This document shows positions 1-6,856 of a stretch of 64,000 nucleotides of DNA, in pieces. Source of the DNA: Spirosoma terrae (lineage in GTDB: Bacteria; Bacteroidota; Bacteroidia; Cytophagales; Spirosomataceae); the NCBI RefSeq assembly GCF_010435915.1, contig NZ_JAAFZH010000007.1, forward strand, positions 1 through 64,000, in the 5' to 3' direction. Within the stretch, counting starts at the first letter, position 1. Each line of letters begins with the position of its first letter. Position numbers and translations under genes: made by a program. Under the pieces are notes generated by a model that saw only the letters and a list, made by a program, of their open reading frames with translations, was not told the DNA's origin and did not search any database.

Positions 1-20
1 TTTTCAAGTGACTTGCAAGA

Positions 21-45
21 CCATCAGCACTCAGGGTTGTTGGGT
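21..45 (+). repeat. Right half of an attC-like element
   Basis: CCATCAGCAC...GTTGTTGGGT matches the right-hand end of the complete elements at 746-830, 1440-1525, 1819-1904 and 2701-2786, ending in GTTGGGT (39-45), which fits the integron R' consensus GTTRRRY. The left half is not recognisable upstream, so it is either degraded or partly outside the window. If the reading is right, the cassette carrying the gene at 237-686 starts at this box. Confidence 0.45.
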
Positions 46-49
46 GGAG

Positions 50-215
50 CGAAAAAACCGTAACGTAGTAGTGGGCTTGTGTGCGACACGTAGCACGTCC
101 CGAAACAGAGCGGTTTTAGCTCGTTCGTCGGCTTCCGTTGACACGAGAAACGTCCCGGTTTGGCGTACTTTGGGCTCGTTCGGTGGCTCTAGTTGACATA
201 GGTATCGGGTTCAAC
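50..215 (+). repeat. Degenerate GACACGAGAAACGTCCCGG repeats
   Basis: Two units, GCGACACGTAGCACGTCCCG (about 85-104) and TGACACGAGAAACGTCCCGG (about 139-158), followed by similar 'ggctcgttcggtggct' spacers. The same degenerate unit recurs many times up to about 3.1 kb, always outside the genes. A short reading frame over 8-196 is made of this repeat and is not taken as a gene. Function unknown. Confidence 0.6.
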
Positions 216-236
216 AATTAACTTGAAGAAAGTACT

Positions 237-686
237 TTGGTAAGACGTATCAATTCCCGCGACATTCTTTTGGTTGAGTACAATACCGCTCAGAACTGGT
301 ACGCTCAAATTCCAACTAAAAATTGGTTATGCGTTTTAGTGAGCGATGACCGAGAAAGGAGGTATCTTGACGAAGTCATCGTAAAAATTATTCTCAAGGA
401 TGTTTGCTGGATAGCTACCGTTGGCAAGCAATGTGAAAAGGTGCATGATTGGGCCGACGAGGAAATTTTATTTAGGAAAGTGGAGGAGGAAGACGAGCCT
501 TACCTGCCCAAGCATGACATCATGACCACTTGGCACCATGATTTTGAGGAAGGCATCTGGTTTTCAATCATCGCGGCCAATGACGCTGAAATTGACATTG
601 AGACGGTTGTCATTCTGGACATGACCAACGGCCAACGGCAGGCTGATATTCAAGCAGCCCTTGACAAAGCTGAGAATGATAAGTAG
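237..686 (+). CDS. Hypothetical protein, acidic, 149 aa
   Basis: A soluble 149-residue protein with no signal peptide or membrane segment. It is rich in Asp, Glu and Trp (for example the DWADEEILF stretch near residue 80 and the acidic EEEDEPYLP stretch). I do not recognise a characterised family with certainty; it resembles small uncharacterised proteins of the DUF7684 kind. The start is TTG at 237 because an in-frame TAA lies only 15 bases upstream; a weak GAAGAAAG precedes it. The gene ends 60 bases before a complete attC-like element and begins about 190 bases after a partial one, so it sits like the gene of an integron cassette. Function unknown. Confidence 0.7.
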   Translation: MVRRINSRDILLVEYNTAQNWYAQIPTKNWLCVLVSDDRERRYLDEVIVKIILKDVCWIATVGKQCEKVHDWADEEILFRKVEEEDEPYLPKHDIMTTWHHDFEEGIWFSIIAANDAEIDIETVVILDMTNGQRQADIQAALDKAENDK

Positions 687-1046
687 GTTTGGTTGCGCCG
701 GGTGGCTTCCTGCGACAGGCCGCACGTCCCGGTGGAGAGTTGGCAGCCCAACAGAAGGGGTGTGTAAAGGTTGAGATACGTGTGTTCAGTAGAGTTCTGC
801 GCCCACCATCAACACCCGTTGGCGTTGGATGCATCAGCCAAAATGTAATGCTCGTTTGTAGGCTTTTGTGCGACAGGTCGCAAGGCTCGACAGGCAGGCT
901 TTTCGGCGCGTTGGGCAGCTTCGGTTGACAGTTGGCAGGGCTCAAAAGTCAGGCTTTTACTGATTAGGTGGGTTTCGTGTGACACAAGAAACGCCCCAGC
1001 ACAGGGTAATTGGACTTGCATTTTCAAGTTTCGGTTGACAGAGAAT
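687..1046. repeat. Gap of about 360 bases made of repeats
   Basis: The gap after the gene at 237-686 contains the first complete attC-like element (746-830) and several degenerate units: GCGACAGGCCGCACGTCCCG near 710, GCGACAGGTCGCAAGGCTCG near 872, and GTGACACAAGAAACGCCCC near 979. Frames open across it on either strand are compositionally repeat and are not called. The stretch at 1048-1054 reads GTTGGGT but no matching left half was found in front of it. Confidence 0.6.
746..830 (+). repeat. attC-like element 1 (85 bp)
   Basis: Bounded by GCCCAAC (746-752) and GTTGGAT (824-830), which fit the integron R'' (RYYYAAC) and R' (GTTRRRY) consensus. Inside, GGGTGT (758-763) pairs with ACACCC (812-817) as an L''/L' stem would, with unequal unpaired spacers between the R and L boxes. 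The middle (GTAAAGGTTGA...) is shared with the other copies. Homologous over its whole length to 1440-1525. The attC reading is an inference from this geometry; no recombinase is visible. Confidence 0.6.
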
Positions 1047-1084
1047 AGTTGGGTGACTTATTAGTATTCGATTTCATTCCAAAA

Positions 1085-1381
1085 ATGCGCGGAGCTATAT
1101 CAACAATTCTATGGGGGATTCTTTGTATAACCCCACTAGCCGTTATCTACTACATTTTTAAGGCATTTACATCAGAATATGATGAGGATATCGCTGCTTT
1201 TATTTGTGCTTTGGGATTGGGTTGTCTAACAATTGTAGTCCTGATTACTCTTAAAATAATAGATGAGTCAGTCTATTTACAACGCCATAGGCTGAGATTG
1301 TATGCAGGTATCCTTGGGACTCCTTTCACACCTCTGTTTGCTTACTTTATGGCGTGGTTTATTGCAGCTTTACGTGCTTGA
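1085..1381 (+). CDS. Hypothetical small membrane protein, 98 aa
   Basis: Three strongly hydrophobic segments: residues about 3-24 (ISTILWGILCITPLAVIYYI), 38-59 and 73-96 of the ATG-started form. No cysteine pattern or known domain. The frame is open back to a TTG at 1049, but the ATG at 1085 places the start directly before the first membrane helix, and the extra N-terminal residues fall on a repeat-derived GTTGGGT, so ATG is preferred. It is followed 58 bases later by a complete attC-like element, so it has the position of a cassette gene. No family recognised; an integral inner-membrane protein is the only safe statement. Confidence 0.65.
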   Translation: MRGAISTILWGILCITPLAVIYYIFKAFTSEYDEDIAAFICALGLGCLTIVVLITLKIIDESVYLQRHRLRLYAGILGTPFTPLFAYFMAWFIAALRA

Positions 1382-1439
1382 TAGGTGGCAGTAGGTAGCT
1401 TTCCGTCGACAGGGAGCACGTCCCGAAGGCGGGTTTGCA

Positions 1440-1525
1440 GCCCAACCAAATGAGGGTGTAAAGGTGAAAGTGCGGTTGTTTGTATTGACTTGTGCGCTCA
1501 CCATCAACCCTCATGGTCGTTGGGT
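1440..1525 (+). repeat. attC-like element 2 (86 bp)
   Basis: The best preserved copy. GCCCAAC (1440-1446) and GTTGGGT (1519-1525) pair as R boxes; ATGAGGGT (1450-1457) pairs perfectly with ACCCTCAT (1507-1514) as L boxes; the spacers between R and L differ (3 versus 4 bases), and GGTGA/TCACC extends the stem inwards. Compared with element 1 the L stem has a different sequence but still pairs, which argues for selection on folding. Confidence 0.65.
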
Positions 1526-1818
1526 GAACAGCCAAAAGCTGGGAGTGCATTTCCAGCGTCCGTGCGACAAGGGAACAGCCCCGACGGTCATCTTGTGGCT
1601 CGTTAGGCGGCTCCGGTCGACACCAGAAGCGCTTCGAAGGTGAAGCTGAAAATGGTTTGCGGCTGACACGAGAGACGTAGTAAAAAGGCAACTTTTCAAC
1701 TGGTCGCAACCTCGTGAAAGCTTCGCGCTCGGCAAAAAGCGGATGTGTGCGTTGTGGTTCGCTTCGCGGCTGTCACCCTGTAGGGCGACAGGCCACTCGT
1801 CCGGTGGAAAGCGGGGCA

Positions 1819-1904
1819 GCCTAACCAAATGAGAGTGTAAAAGTTCAAGTGTGGTTATTTGTGTTAACTTGTGCGCTCACCATCAACCCTCGCGGGCGTT
1901 GTGT
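1819..1904 (+). repeat. attC-like element 3 (86 bp)
   Basis: GCCTAAC (1819-1825) and GTTGTGT (1898-1904), the latter one base off the R' consensus. The inner L pairing GAGAGT/ACCCTC has a mismatch, so this is the weakest of the four complete copies. The central part (AAGTTCAAGTGTGGTTATTT...CTCACCATCA) is closely similar to element 2. Confidence 0.55.
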
Positions 1905-1989
1905 GCTGTGCTAAACGACACAAAACCGGTTCAATAAGTTAAGATATGAATAGCTATGACCTTTTCACAAACATTATGGTTAGGCGTTT

Positions 1990-2412
1990 TCATGAATCCT
2001 TTCGCTTGCAGATAATTAACTCCTGATTGTTTTTGTCTGATATTTCTGTAGGGCGCAAACCAAGTGGTGCGACCACAATCTTCAACGAATCTCCGTCCAA
2101 CTCATAAGCAATGCTGACAGGTGCCGAAATGTTGAGCGTCCCATCTGGCTGAATAATAATGAACTTGAGGCTGCCAGTAGTGTCCAACTTGAAAGAATAC
2201 GTAACCTCCTTCCCGGTCTCGTCTGTGAAAAAAAGTTTATCTCCTCTGAAGACATATAGGTAAGATACATTCCATTTCTTGCCCTTTTGGCTTTCAGATT
2301 GCGCCAACCAAGCTCCTTGTAAGTTTGCTTGGTCGGTAGATTTTGCCGCATCCCTAGCGACACCACATGACAAAGCGCAAACAATAACCAATATAATGAG
2401 GGAGATCTTCAT
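1990..2412 (-). CDS. Lipoprotein with TIGR03067-type domain
   Basis: 140 residues. The N-terminus is a signal peptide with lipobox (hydrophobic ISLIILVIVCA then LSC, Cys at 16), so the mature protein is probably membrane anchored in the cell envelope. The body follows the TIGR03067 pattern known mostly from Planctomycetes: LQGAWLAQSESQKGKK, VFRGDKLFF, TGKEVTYSFKLD, then IAYELDGDSLKIVVAPLGLRP and a final basic CKRKDS. No enzymatic role is known for that family. It lies on the strand opposite to the other small genes, between attC-like elements 3 and 4, which would make it a reverse-oriented cassette gene, a known minority arrangement. The 5' flank (2413-2460) is AT-rich and includes an inverted CTATATAATAGACTGCAATTTTGCAGTCTATTG stretch. 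Confidence 0.75.
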   Translation of the reverse strand: MKISLIILVIVCALSCGVARDAAKSTDQANLQGAWLAQSESQKGKKWNVSYLYVFRGDKLFFTDETGKEVTYSFKLDTTGSLKFIIIQPDGTLNISAPVSIAYELDGDSLKIVVAPLGLRPTEISDKNNQELIICKRKDS

Positions 2413-2446
2413 AATGTCATATCCAAAAAAAGTCTAACTATATAAT

Positions 2447-2469
2447 AGACTGCAATTTTGCAGTCTATT
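2447..2469. promoter_or_regulatory. Perfect dyad upstream of the lipoprotein gene
   Basis: ATAGACTGCAA TTTTGCAGTCTAT: the arms TAGACTGCAA and TTGCAGTCTA pair perfectly around a short centre, 35-60 bases upstream of the minus-strand start at 2412. It is an operator-like dyad or a terminator for rightward readthrough; no T-run follows, so the operator reading is slightly preferred. Confidence 0.4.
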
Positions 2470-2700
2470 GAAACCAAATATATTCCAAATAGATCAAACA
2501 CCGAAACGGGGTCGCTTTTTGAGTCGCCTGCGACACAGGCAACGCCCCGAGATAGAAGCTAAAGGCGAGTTAGGCGGGTTGCGGTGGACACGAGAAGCGC
2601 CCCGACATGGAAGCTGACAAAAGCGGATTGGTGCGTATTGCTCGCTCCGCTCTGTCACCCTGTCGGGAGACAGGACGCTCGCCGGTTAGGAAGCTAAGCA

Positions 2701-2786
2701 GCCCAGCCACCAAGGGGTGTAAAGATGCAAGTGGCTCATGTTCAGGAGCGTAATGTGTTCACCATCAACCCCTTTAGTCATTGGGT
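2701..2786 (+). repeat. attC-like element 4 (86 bp)
   Basis: GCCCAGC (2701-2707) and ATTGGGT (2780-2786) are each one base off the consensus R boxes. The L stem AAGGGGT (2712-2718) with ACCCCTT (2768-2774) pairs perfectly and again differs in sequence from the L stems of elements 1 and 2. Total length equals that of elements 2 and 3. Confidence 0.55.
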
Positions 2787-3112
2787 GTACACAACAGATT
2801 GAAAAACAACGTAGTGCCGTGTCTCGGTCGACAGGCCGCTCGGCTCGACAGGTCAACTTTTTAGGCTTGTTATTCTGGTTTCGGTCGACACGAGAGTCGC
2901 CCCGGTTGGGTAGGTTAACAAAAAGTGAGCTGGCAACGTAGCGTCGACAGAGCCATCGTCCCGCGACAACGTAGTGAAAGGCTTCGCGTGATTCTGATAC
3001 GTAGTAAACGGGCTTCGCGCGGGTCTTGAATCGGTTACGCGTGTTAGTGGTTCGCTTCGCGTGTGTTTCCTGTCTGGCGAAAGGAAGCCCGTCTCGGCGG
3101 AAAGTCGGGACA

Positions 3113-3165
3113 GCCCAACTAAATAGGGGTGTAAAGGTTGGTACTACGTTTGTTCATTAACGTAG
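3113..3165 (+). repeat. Left half of an attC-like element
   Basis: GCCCAACTAAATAGGGGTGT (3113-3132) followed by AAAGGTTGG matches the left half of the complete elements. The expected right half (CACCATCA...GTTGGGT) is missing; GCGGTAGGATTGCACGCGACAGG follows instead. The downstream boundary of the cassette series is therefore blurred here. Confidence 0.45.
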
Positions 3166-3246
3166 CGGTAGGATTGCACGCGACAGGTGGCTCCATGCGC
3201 CAAAGCGTATTTTTGAACGAAGCCAGAAAATACAGATATTGGTTTT

Positions 3247-3702
3247 ATGATCCAACTCGACCAGTTGACCGAACATTTAAACAGGATCGAGCCAAATGAC
3301 TGGAATAAGTTATTCGGCTTGATACCTGAAATTGAAGCAACCGAAACATTTGGTGAAGTCAGGGGTGGAGATACACTCCCTGATGGATCAATCGCAATGC
3401 CTTACTGGAGTTCAGCCAAAATAGTAGACAAGTTTTTACACGCGGTAAATGATTTAGACGTAGTACCCGTGTATAACTGGACCTCCTGGAAAGAAGGAAA
3501 GAGCTTGCTTGATGACAACAGTACTGATTACAATACCTTACCTATTGAAACGCTCTGCAAACTCCTTACGATAATTATCCGGGCTGACAGATTTAGCGAT
3601 GGCTATCTAGTTGGTATGTTCGCCAATGGAAAAATGCTGAAAATTATTAAAGCAATAAAAGGCAACAGAGATCAATACCTCCTGCTACGAGAACAGCGCT
3701 GA
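3247..3702 (+). CDS. DUF6508 domain protein
   Basis: 151 residues, soluble. The C-terminal half carries the DUF6508 pattern: VYNWTSWKEGKSLL (about 79-92), then ETLCKLLTIIIRADRFSDGYLVGMFANGKMLKIIKAI (about 104-139), where the LLT-IIRADRF-xG core is the recognisable part. Biochemical role unknown. The ATG at 3247 is preceded by an AT-rich leader without Shine-Dalgarno. It follows the incomplete attC-like element at 3113 and is flanked downstream by another GCCCAAT-type scrap near 3750, so it may be one more cassette gene with degraded boundaries. Confidence 0.7.
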   Translation: MIQLDQLTEHLNRIEPNDWNKLFGLIPEIEATETFGEVRGGDTLPDGSIAMPYWSSAKIVDKFLHAVNDLDVVPVYNWTSWKEGKSLLDDNSTDYNTLPIETLCKLLTIIIRADRFSDGYLVGMFANGKMLKIIKAIKGNRDQYLLLREQR

Positions 3703-3800
3703 CCAGGTCGCGTACGACAGGGGTAGTAGATGCTGCGAGCGATTTTCCAGCCCAATACAGACACGTAGTGTTCGACAGGCTAACCGATTTATATAGAGTA

Positions 3801-4001
3801 ATGATGAATATCAAACTACTTTTTTTAGGATTTGGCCTGCTCTTATTAGTTGCCTCTTTTTGGGTTAGTCAGGCTACTTTTGACATTCAGCTTTATGACA
3901 CCTACTACGTCATTGGCTGGGGAAATTTGTTTAGGGCGATCAGTTTATTATGTTGTCTGATCGGTGGTGTTGGCATCTTGCTTGCCCGCCGAGTTAGCTA
4001 G
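3801..4001 (+). CDS. Small membrane protein with a cox1-like DTYYVI motif
   Basis: 66 residues from the ATG at 3801 (frame open from a GTG at 3768, which lies in a repeat-like GTGTTCGACAGG stretch). Two hydrophobic segments: about 5-20 and 43-60. Between them is TFDIQLYDTYYVIG, which resembles the VFDIHxHDTYFVV loop of haem-copper oxidase subunit I, but the ligand-like histidines are absent (Tyr replaces the His) and the protein is far too short to be an oxidase. It could be a free-standing paralogue of that helix-loop unit or chance similarity. Last gene of the accessory stretch. Confidence 0.5.
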   Translation: MMNIKLLFLGFGLLLLVASFWVSQATFDIQLYDTYYVIGWGNLFRAISLLCCLIGGVGILLARRVS

Positions 4002-4181
4002 CGCTACTGAGATTCCACGCTATTGTCTGCGGGCAATTGATTTCCCGCCCTGCCCCCCGTCTGCTTCCCAACACAGCAATACTATAGATCGACGAAAAAT
4101 TTAGTAGCCGTTTGATAACTACCATTTAACAGCTGGCTCAATAATCGCTTATTTGGCGCTTCTTCTTAACTCTTTTTTATC

Positions 4182-4766
4182 ATGAAATCATTTACTCTGT
4201 CCACGCTTATCGCCATGATTGGGGGCACCTTAATCGTAGCTGGATTAACACCCAAATCCGAAAAATTACCGTCTGAAACTAAGCACATGCCTCCCGACCA
4301 GACATTGATCAAACGCGGAGAGTATCTGGTTGGCATAATGGGCTGTAACGATTGCCATTCACCAAAAACGATGGGCGCGCAGGGTCCCGAACCAATAGCC
4401 GATAAACTCTTGTCTGGTTATCCAGCTGGTCGCCCCCTACCCACGCGGAATTCAGAAGCATTGAACGAATGGGTCTTATTCAATAGCGACAATACGGCGG
4501 CTGCTGGCCCCTGGGGTATTTCCTTCGCAGCTAATCTGACGTCAGACGCTACGGGTATTGGTAACTGGACAGAAGAACAGTTTAAACGGGCTTTGACTCA
4601 GGGTAAAGCGAAAGGTATAGCCAGTAATCGGATGCTGTTGCCACCAATGCCATGGACCAATTATCGCGGCATAAAAGATGCCGATCTAAAAGCTATTTTT
4701 GCCTACCTTAAATCGACAAAACCAGTAGCGAATGTAGTTCCAGCGCCAATCCCTCCCGGCCGTTAA
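4182..4766 (+). CDS. Monohaem c-type cytochrome
   Basis: 194 residues with an uncleaved or cleaved N-terminal signal (STLIAMIGGTLIVAGL), so exported. One haem-binding CNDCH motif at about residues 55-59 (GIMGCNDCHSPKT) and distal Met candidates in MLLPPMPW near residue 160, the usual axial-ligand region. A cytochrome_C domain of this length is common in soluble periplasmic electron carriers and in cytochrome subunits of membrane dehydrogenases such as nicotinate or alcohol dehydrogenases, but no partner dehydrogenase is adjacent. ATG at 4182. It marks the start of ordinary chromosomal gene content after the accessory stretch. A strong hairpin lies downstream (4838-4889). Confidence 0.85.
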   Translation: MKSFTLSTLIAMIGGTLIVAGLTPKSEKLPSETKHMPPDQTLIKRGEYLVGIMGCNDCHSPKTMGAQGPEPIADKLLSGYPAGRPLPTRNSEALNEWVLFNSDNTAAAGPWGISFAANLTSDATGIGNWTEEQFKRALTQGKAKGIASNRMLLPPMPWTNYRGIKDADLKAIFAYLKSTKPVANVVPAPIPPGR

Positions 4767-4837
4767 TCATAAACGTGTTGTGGGTATTTTTTACGAAGCG
4801 TAAAGCTCAGTAGGAGTCTGGTTCAAGTACGTATCGA

Positions 4838-4889
4838 CTAGGCGGCTTTTACAGGTTGGCTGTTGTTAAACTTGTAAAAGCCGCCCTAG
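4838..4889. terminator. Strong inverted repeat after the cytochrome gene
   Basis: GGCGGCTTTTACA (4841-4853) pairs perfectly with TGTAAAAGCCGCC (4873-4885), and flanking CTAG and GTT/AAC bases extend the stem to about 20 bp with small interruptions. There is no T-run, so it may be a Rho-type or processing hairpin rather than a classic intrinsic terminator. It lies between the cytochrome gene and the bPH_4 gene on the same strand. Confidence 0.5.
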
Positions 4890-4942
4890 GCAAGCCCAGA
4901 TGTCGATTGTTTGTATTCAGCTGGTCAAGAAAACGTATAAGA

Positions 4943-5350
4943 ATGACGAAAACATACCGATCCAAAGTAGGCCCCGAACTTTTAGCTACTTTTATACTGA
5001 CACTGGGTGGGCCTTTATTGTTGATGATTTACCTAAAAAGCTGGCCTGGAATTGCTATCGTCTCATTTTGTCTGTTGCTCGTAATCCATCTGTTAACGAC
5101 CACATATTATCAGATTCTGGGTCAGAAACTTAGAATTAAATCGGGTTTATTTTTCGACAAAACGATCGATATAACCACCATTGTACGAATAGAAGCAACT
5201 CGAACGCTAATCAGTGCGCCAGCTACCTCACTAAACAGGCTTGAGTTAATCTATAACCGCTACGATAGCGTAATCATCTCTCCTGAAGACCGGGAAGGCT
5301 TCGTTAACGACCTGTTAACCAGGAAACCTGATATAGCAGTAATCGTGTAG
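4943..5350 (+). CDS. bPH_4 (PF06713-type) membrane protein
   Basis: 135 residues from the ATG at 4943; upstream in-frame codons back to 4856 encode the terminator hairpin and are not thought to be translated. Two adjacent membrane segments (about 13-52: LLATFILTLGGPLLLMIYL and IAIVSFCLLLVIHLL) precede a bacterial PH-like domain: YQILGQKLRIKSGLFFDKTIDITTIVRIEATRTLISAPATSLNRLEL, then VIISPEDREGFVNDLLTRKP. The order (membrane pair, YxIxxxxLxIKSG, SAPAxSLxRLEL, ISPxDxExF) is that of the PF06713 family. Cell-envelope location; molecular role unknown. Confidence 0.75.
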   Translation: MTKTYRSKVGPELLATFILTLGGPLLLMIYLKSWPGIAIVSFCLLLVIHLLTTTYYQILGQKLRIKSGLFFDKTIDITTIVRIEATRTLISAPATSLNRLELIYNRYDSVIISPEDREGFVNDLLTRKPDIAVIV

Positions 5351-5473
5351 CGCTTCGTTCTGTACAATTCCCTTTCGGGCAACAGTACGTCCATGCCCTA
5401 CTTCATCGCCTAAGAAGCGCGCAAACACGTTTGTGCTACGTAGTTTTAATGGATAATGAACGTAGCGTTAAAA

Positions 5474-6217
5474 TCACGTAGGTCTGGTTGTACCAAACCG
5501 TTCAGCATAGATATATGGCGCTGGTATACCGAGGTCAACAAGCAGATTAGCAGCCAGTTCAACCAACTCAGTTGGGCCACAAATAAAACAGAGAGGAGGC
5601 TCAGTATACTGACCAACTTCCCTAGCCAGCATCTCTTTATTAATCCGGCGCCGGTTGCCTGTCCAGTGCTCAGGCGCCTGTCGGGTGTAGGTAATCGTAC
5701 GAGAGAACGTAGCATCCTGCCCCATCAGTCGGTCTAGTTCCTGACCAAAAATAGTTTCCTCGGGAGTCCGAACACTGTATAATAATCGTGTCGGGTTAGT
5801 AGCTTTGATGGCTGAGCGGTGCCGAAGAATAGCCATTAACGGCACAATGCCCGATCCACCACCCACCAGTAGCAGAGGTTTGTTAACCATCGTTTTCTGC
5901 CACACAAAATACCCTCCTATCGGCCCTCGGACTTCTATCAGATCGCCAATCGTGACACCTTCGTGCAGATAGGCAGATACTTCCCCCTCCTCCAGCCATT
6001 CAATGGTCAGGTCAATTTCCCCGAGTTGCTCAGGGGGTGACGCAATGGAGTAACTACGTTCTGCCTGGTAGCCATCTTCGGCCGTCAGGCGTAGGTCATA
6101 ATGCTGGCCTGGCAATTGGGCTGTCCAATTGGGAAGTTTTAGCCGAAACGTCTTGACTGTTGGCGTTTCCTGAATAATGGCGATAACCTCGCCTAACTGC
6201 CACTCGATTCGTGCCAT
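5474..6217 (-). CDS. FNR-type flavin reductase, partner of the sulfite-oxidase-like protein
   Basis: 247 residues. The ferredoxin-NADP reductase fold is clear: FAD-binding RSYSIAS (54-60), NAD(P)-binding GGGSGIVP (119-126) and the late FICGPTE signature near residue 213. There is no [2Fe-2S] ferredoxin or globin domain, so it is a two-domain flavin electron-transfer protein. The ATG at 6217 overlaps the TGA of the upstream gene in the form ATGA/TGATG (a TTG three bases upstream, at 6220, is less likely), indicating translational coupling. It probably passes electrons between a pyridine nucleotide and the molybdenum protein encoded just upstream, as proposed for other such pairs. Confidence 0.88.
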   Translation of the reverse strand: MARIEWQLGEVIAIIQETPTVKTFRLKLPNWTAQLPGQHYDLRLTAEDGYQAERSYSIASPPEQLGEIDLTIEWLEEGEVSAYLHEGVTIGDLIEVRGPIGGYFVWQKTMVNKPLLLVGGGSGIVPLMAILRHRSAIKATNPTRLLYSVRTPEETIFGQELDRLMGQDATFSRTITYTRQAPEHWTGNRRRINKEMLAREVGQYTEPPLCFICGPTELVELAANLLVDLGIPAPYIYAERFGTTRPT

Positions 6218-6831
6218 CAATCGTCGCTACGATACCGTTGTTCTGTCCATGGATTACCATACATACTGTAACCCGCCTGCTCCCAGAAACCAGGCTGGTC
6301 ATGAGCCATAAAACGTAGCCCCTGAATCCATTTGGCACTTTTCCAGAAATACAACTTTGGTACCACCAACCGGGCAGGTCCACCATGCTCGGCCGCCAGC
6401 GGTTCACCATCTACCCCCATGCCAATAAAGGCCTTTCCCTGGCGTAGATCATCCAGAGGAAGATTAGTTGTATATCCACCGTGCGAGTAGGCCATAACAT
6501 ACCTGGCTTCTGGTTTTATAATAATATGCTCCAAAAGCGTTTCCACGCTGATTCCATGCCAGCGCGTATCGAATTTCGACCACTTTGTCACGCAATGGAT
6601 ATCGACCGTAAACTCCTGCTGAGGCAGTGCCTGAAACTGATCCCACGTCCACGTAACAGGCGTATCGACCAGACCAGTTAACGAAAATGTCCAGCTTTCG
6701 ATAGGAATACGTGGCGTTGGACCAGCCGTCAATACCGGAAAATCGTGCGTTTCATACTGGCCGGGCGGGAGCCGGTCAGCGTATTGGTTTGGATGCTTCC
6801 GTCCAAAACCAGGGTTAAAAAATGAAGCCAT
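6217..6831 (-). CDS. Sulfite-oxidase-like molybdopterin oxidoreductase
   Basis: 204 residues, the typical length of the free-standing, cytoplasmic 'sulfite oxidase-like oxidoreductase' family. The molybdenum-ligating Cys is Cys80 in VDIHCVTKWSKFDTRWHG. Further family signatures are MAYSHGGYTTNLPLDD, PLAAEHGGPARLVVPKLYFWKSAKW and the C-terminal GFWEQAGYSMYGNPW. No Tat signal is present, unlike MsrP (YedY), so the protein is predicted to be cytosolic. It is the middle gene of an AraC-MoCo protein-flavin reductase operon: 25 bases after the AraC gene and overlapping the reductase. Substrate unknown. Confidence 0.9.
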   Translation of the reverse strand: MASFFNPGFGRKHPNQYADRLPPGQYETHDFPVLTAGPTPRIPIESWTFSLTGLVDTPVTWTWDQFQALPQQEFTVDIHCVTKWSKFDTRWHGISVETLLEHIIIKPEARYVMAYSHGGYTTNLPLDDLRQGKAFIGMGVDGEPLAAEHGGPARLVVPKLYFWKSAKWIQGLRFMAHDQPGFWEQAGYSMYGNPWTEQRYRSDD

Positions 6832-6856
6832 TGTATCGTAAGAAGAATGTATATAA

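Larger units (their letters stand above)
1382..1989. repeat. Gap of about 600 bases: two attC-like elements, no plus-strand gene
   Basis: Holds two complete 86-bp attC-like elements (1440-1525 and 1819-1904) and, between them, degenerate units such as GTCGACACCAGAAGCG near 1617 and GCTGACACGAGAGACGTAGT near 1663, plus the palindrome-like TGTCACCCTGTAGGGCGACA at about 1769-1788. Minus-strand frames open across 1359-1828 run through both repeat families and are not credible genes. As a cassette, 1520-1898 would be gene-less. Confidence 0.6.
2470..3246. repeat. Gap of about 780 bases: repeats and attC-like element 4
   Basis: No credible gene. It contains degenerate units (GCGACACAGGCAACGCCCCG near 2529, GTGGACACGAGAAGCGCCCC near 2583, GTCGACACGAGAGTCGCCCC near 2884), two GCTTCGCG-rich stretches (2978-3065), attC-like element 4 (2701-2786) and a left-half element at 3113. 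A 67-residue plus frame at 2738-2941 is composed of repeat and was left out. Confidence 0.6.

Noticed and set aside
8..196. Short plus-strand frame of 62 codons
   Set aside because: Composed of the degenerate GACACGAGAAACG repeat, Arg/Ser-rich, and runs past a repeat boundary; not protein-like.
1048..1054. GTTGGGT box just before the small membrane protein, as a further attC-like site
   Set aside because: No GCCCAAC or L-type partner at the expected 79-base distance upstream; retained only as a box.
1359..1828. Overlapping minus-strand frames (116 and 105 codons)
   Set aside because: They traverse two attC-like elements and several repeats; no protein signal.
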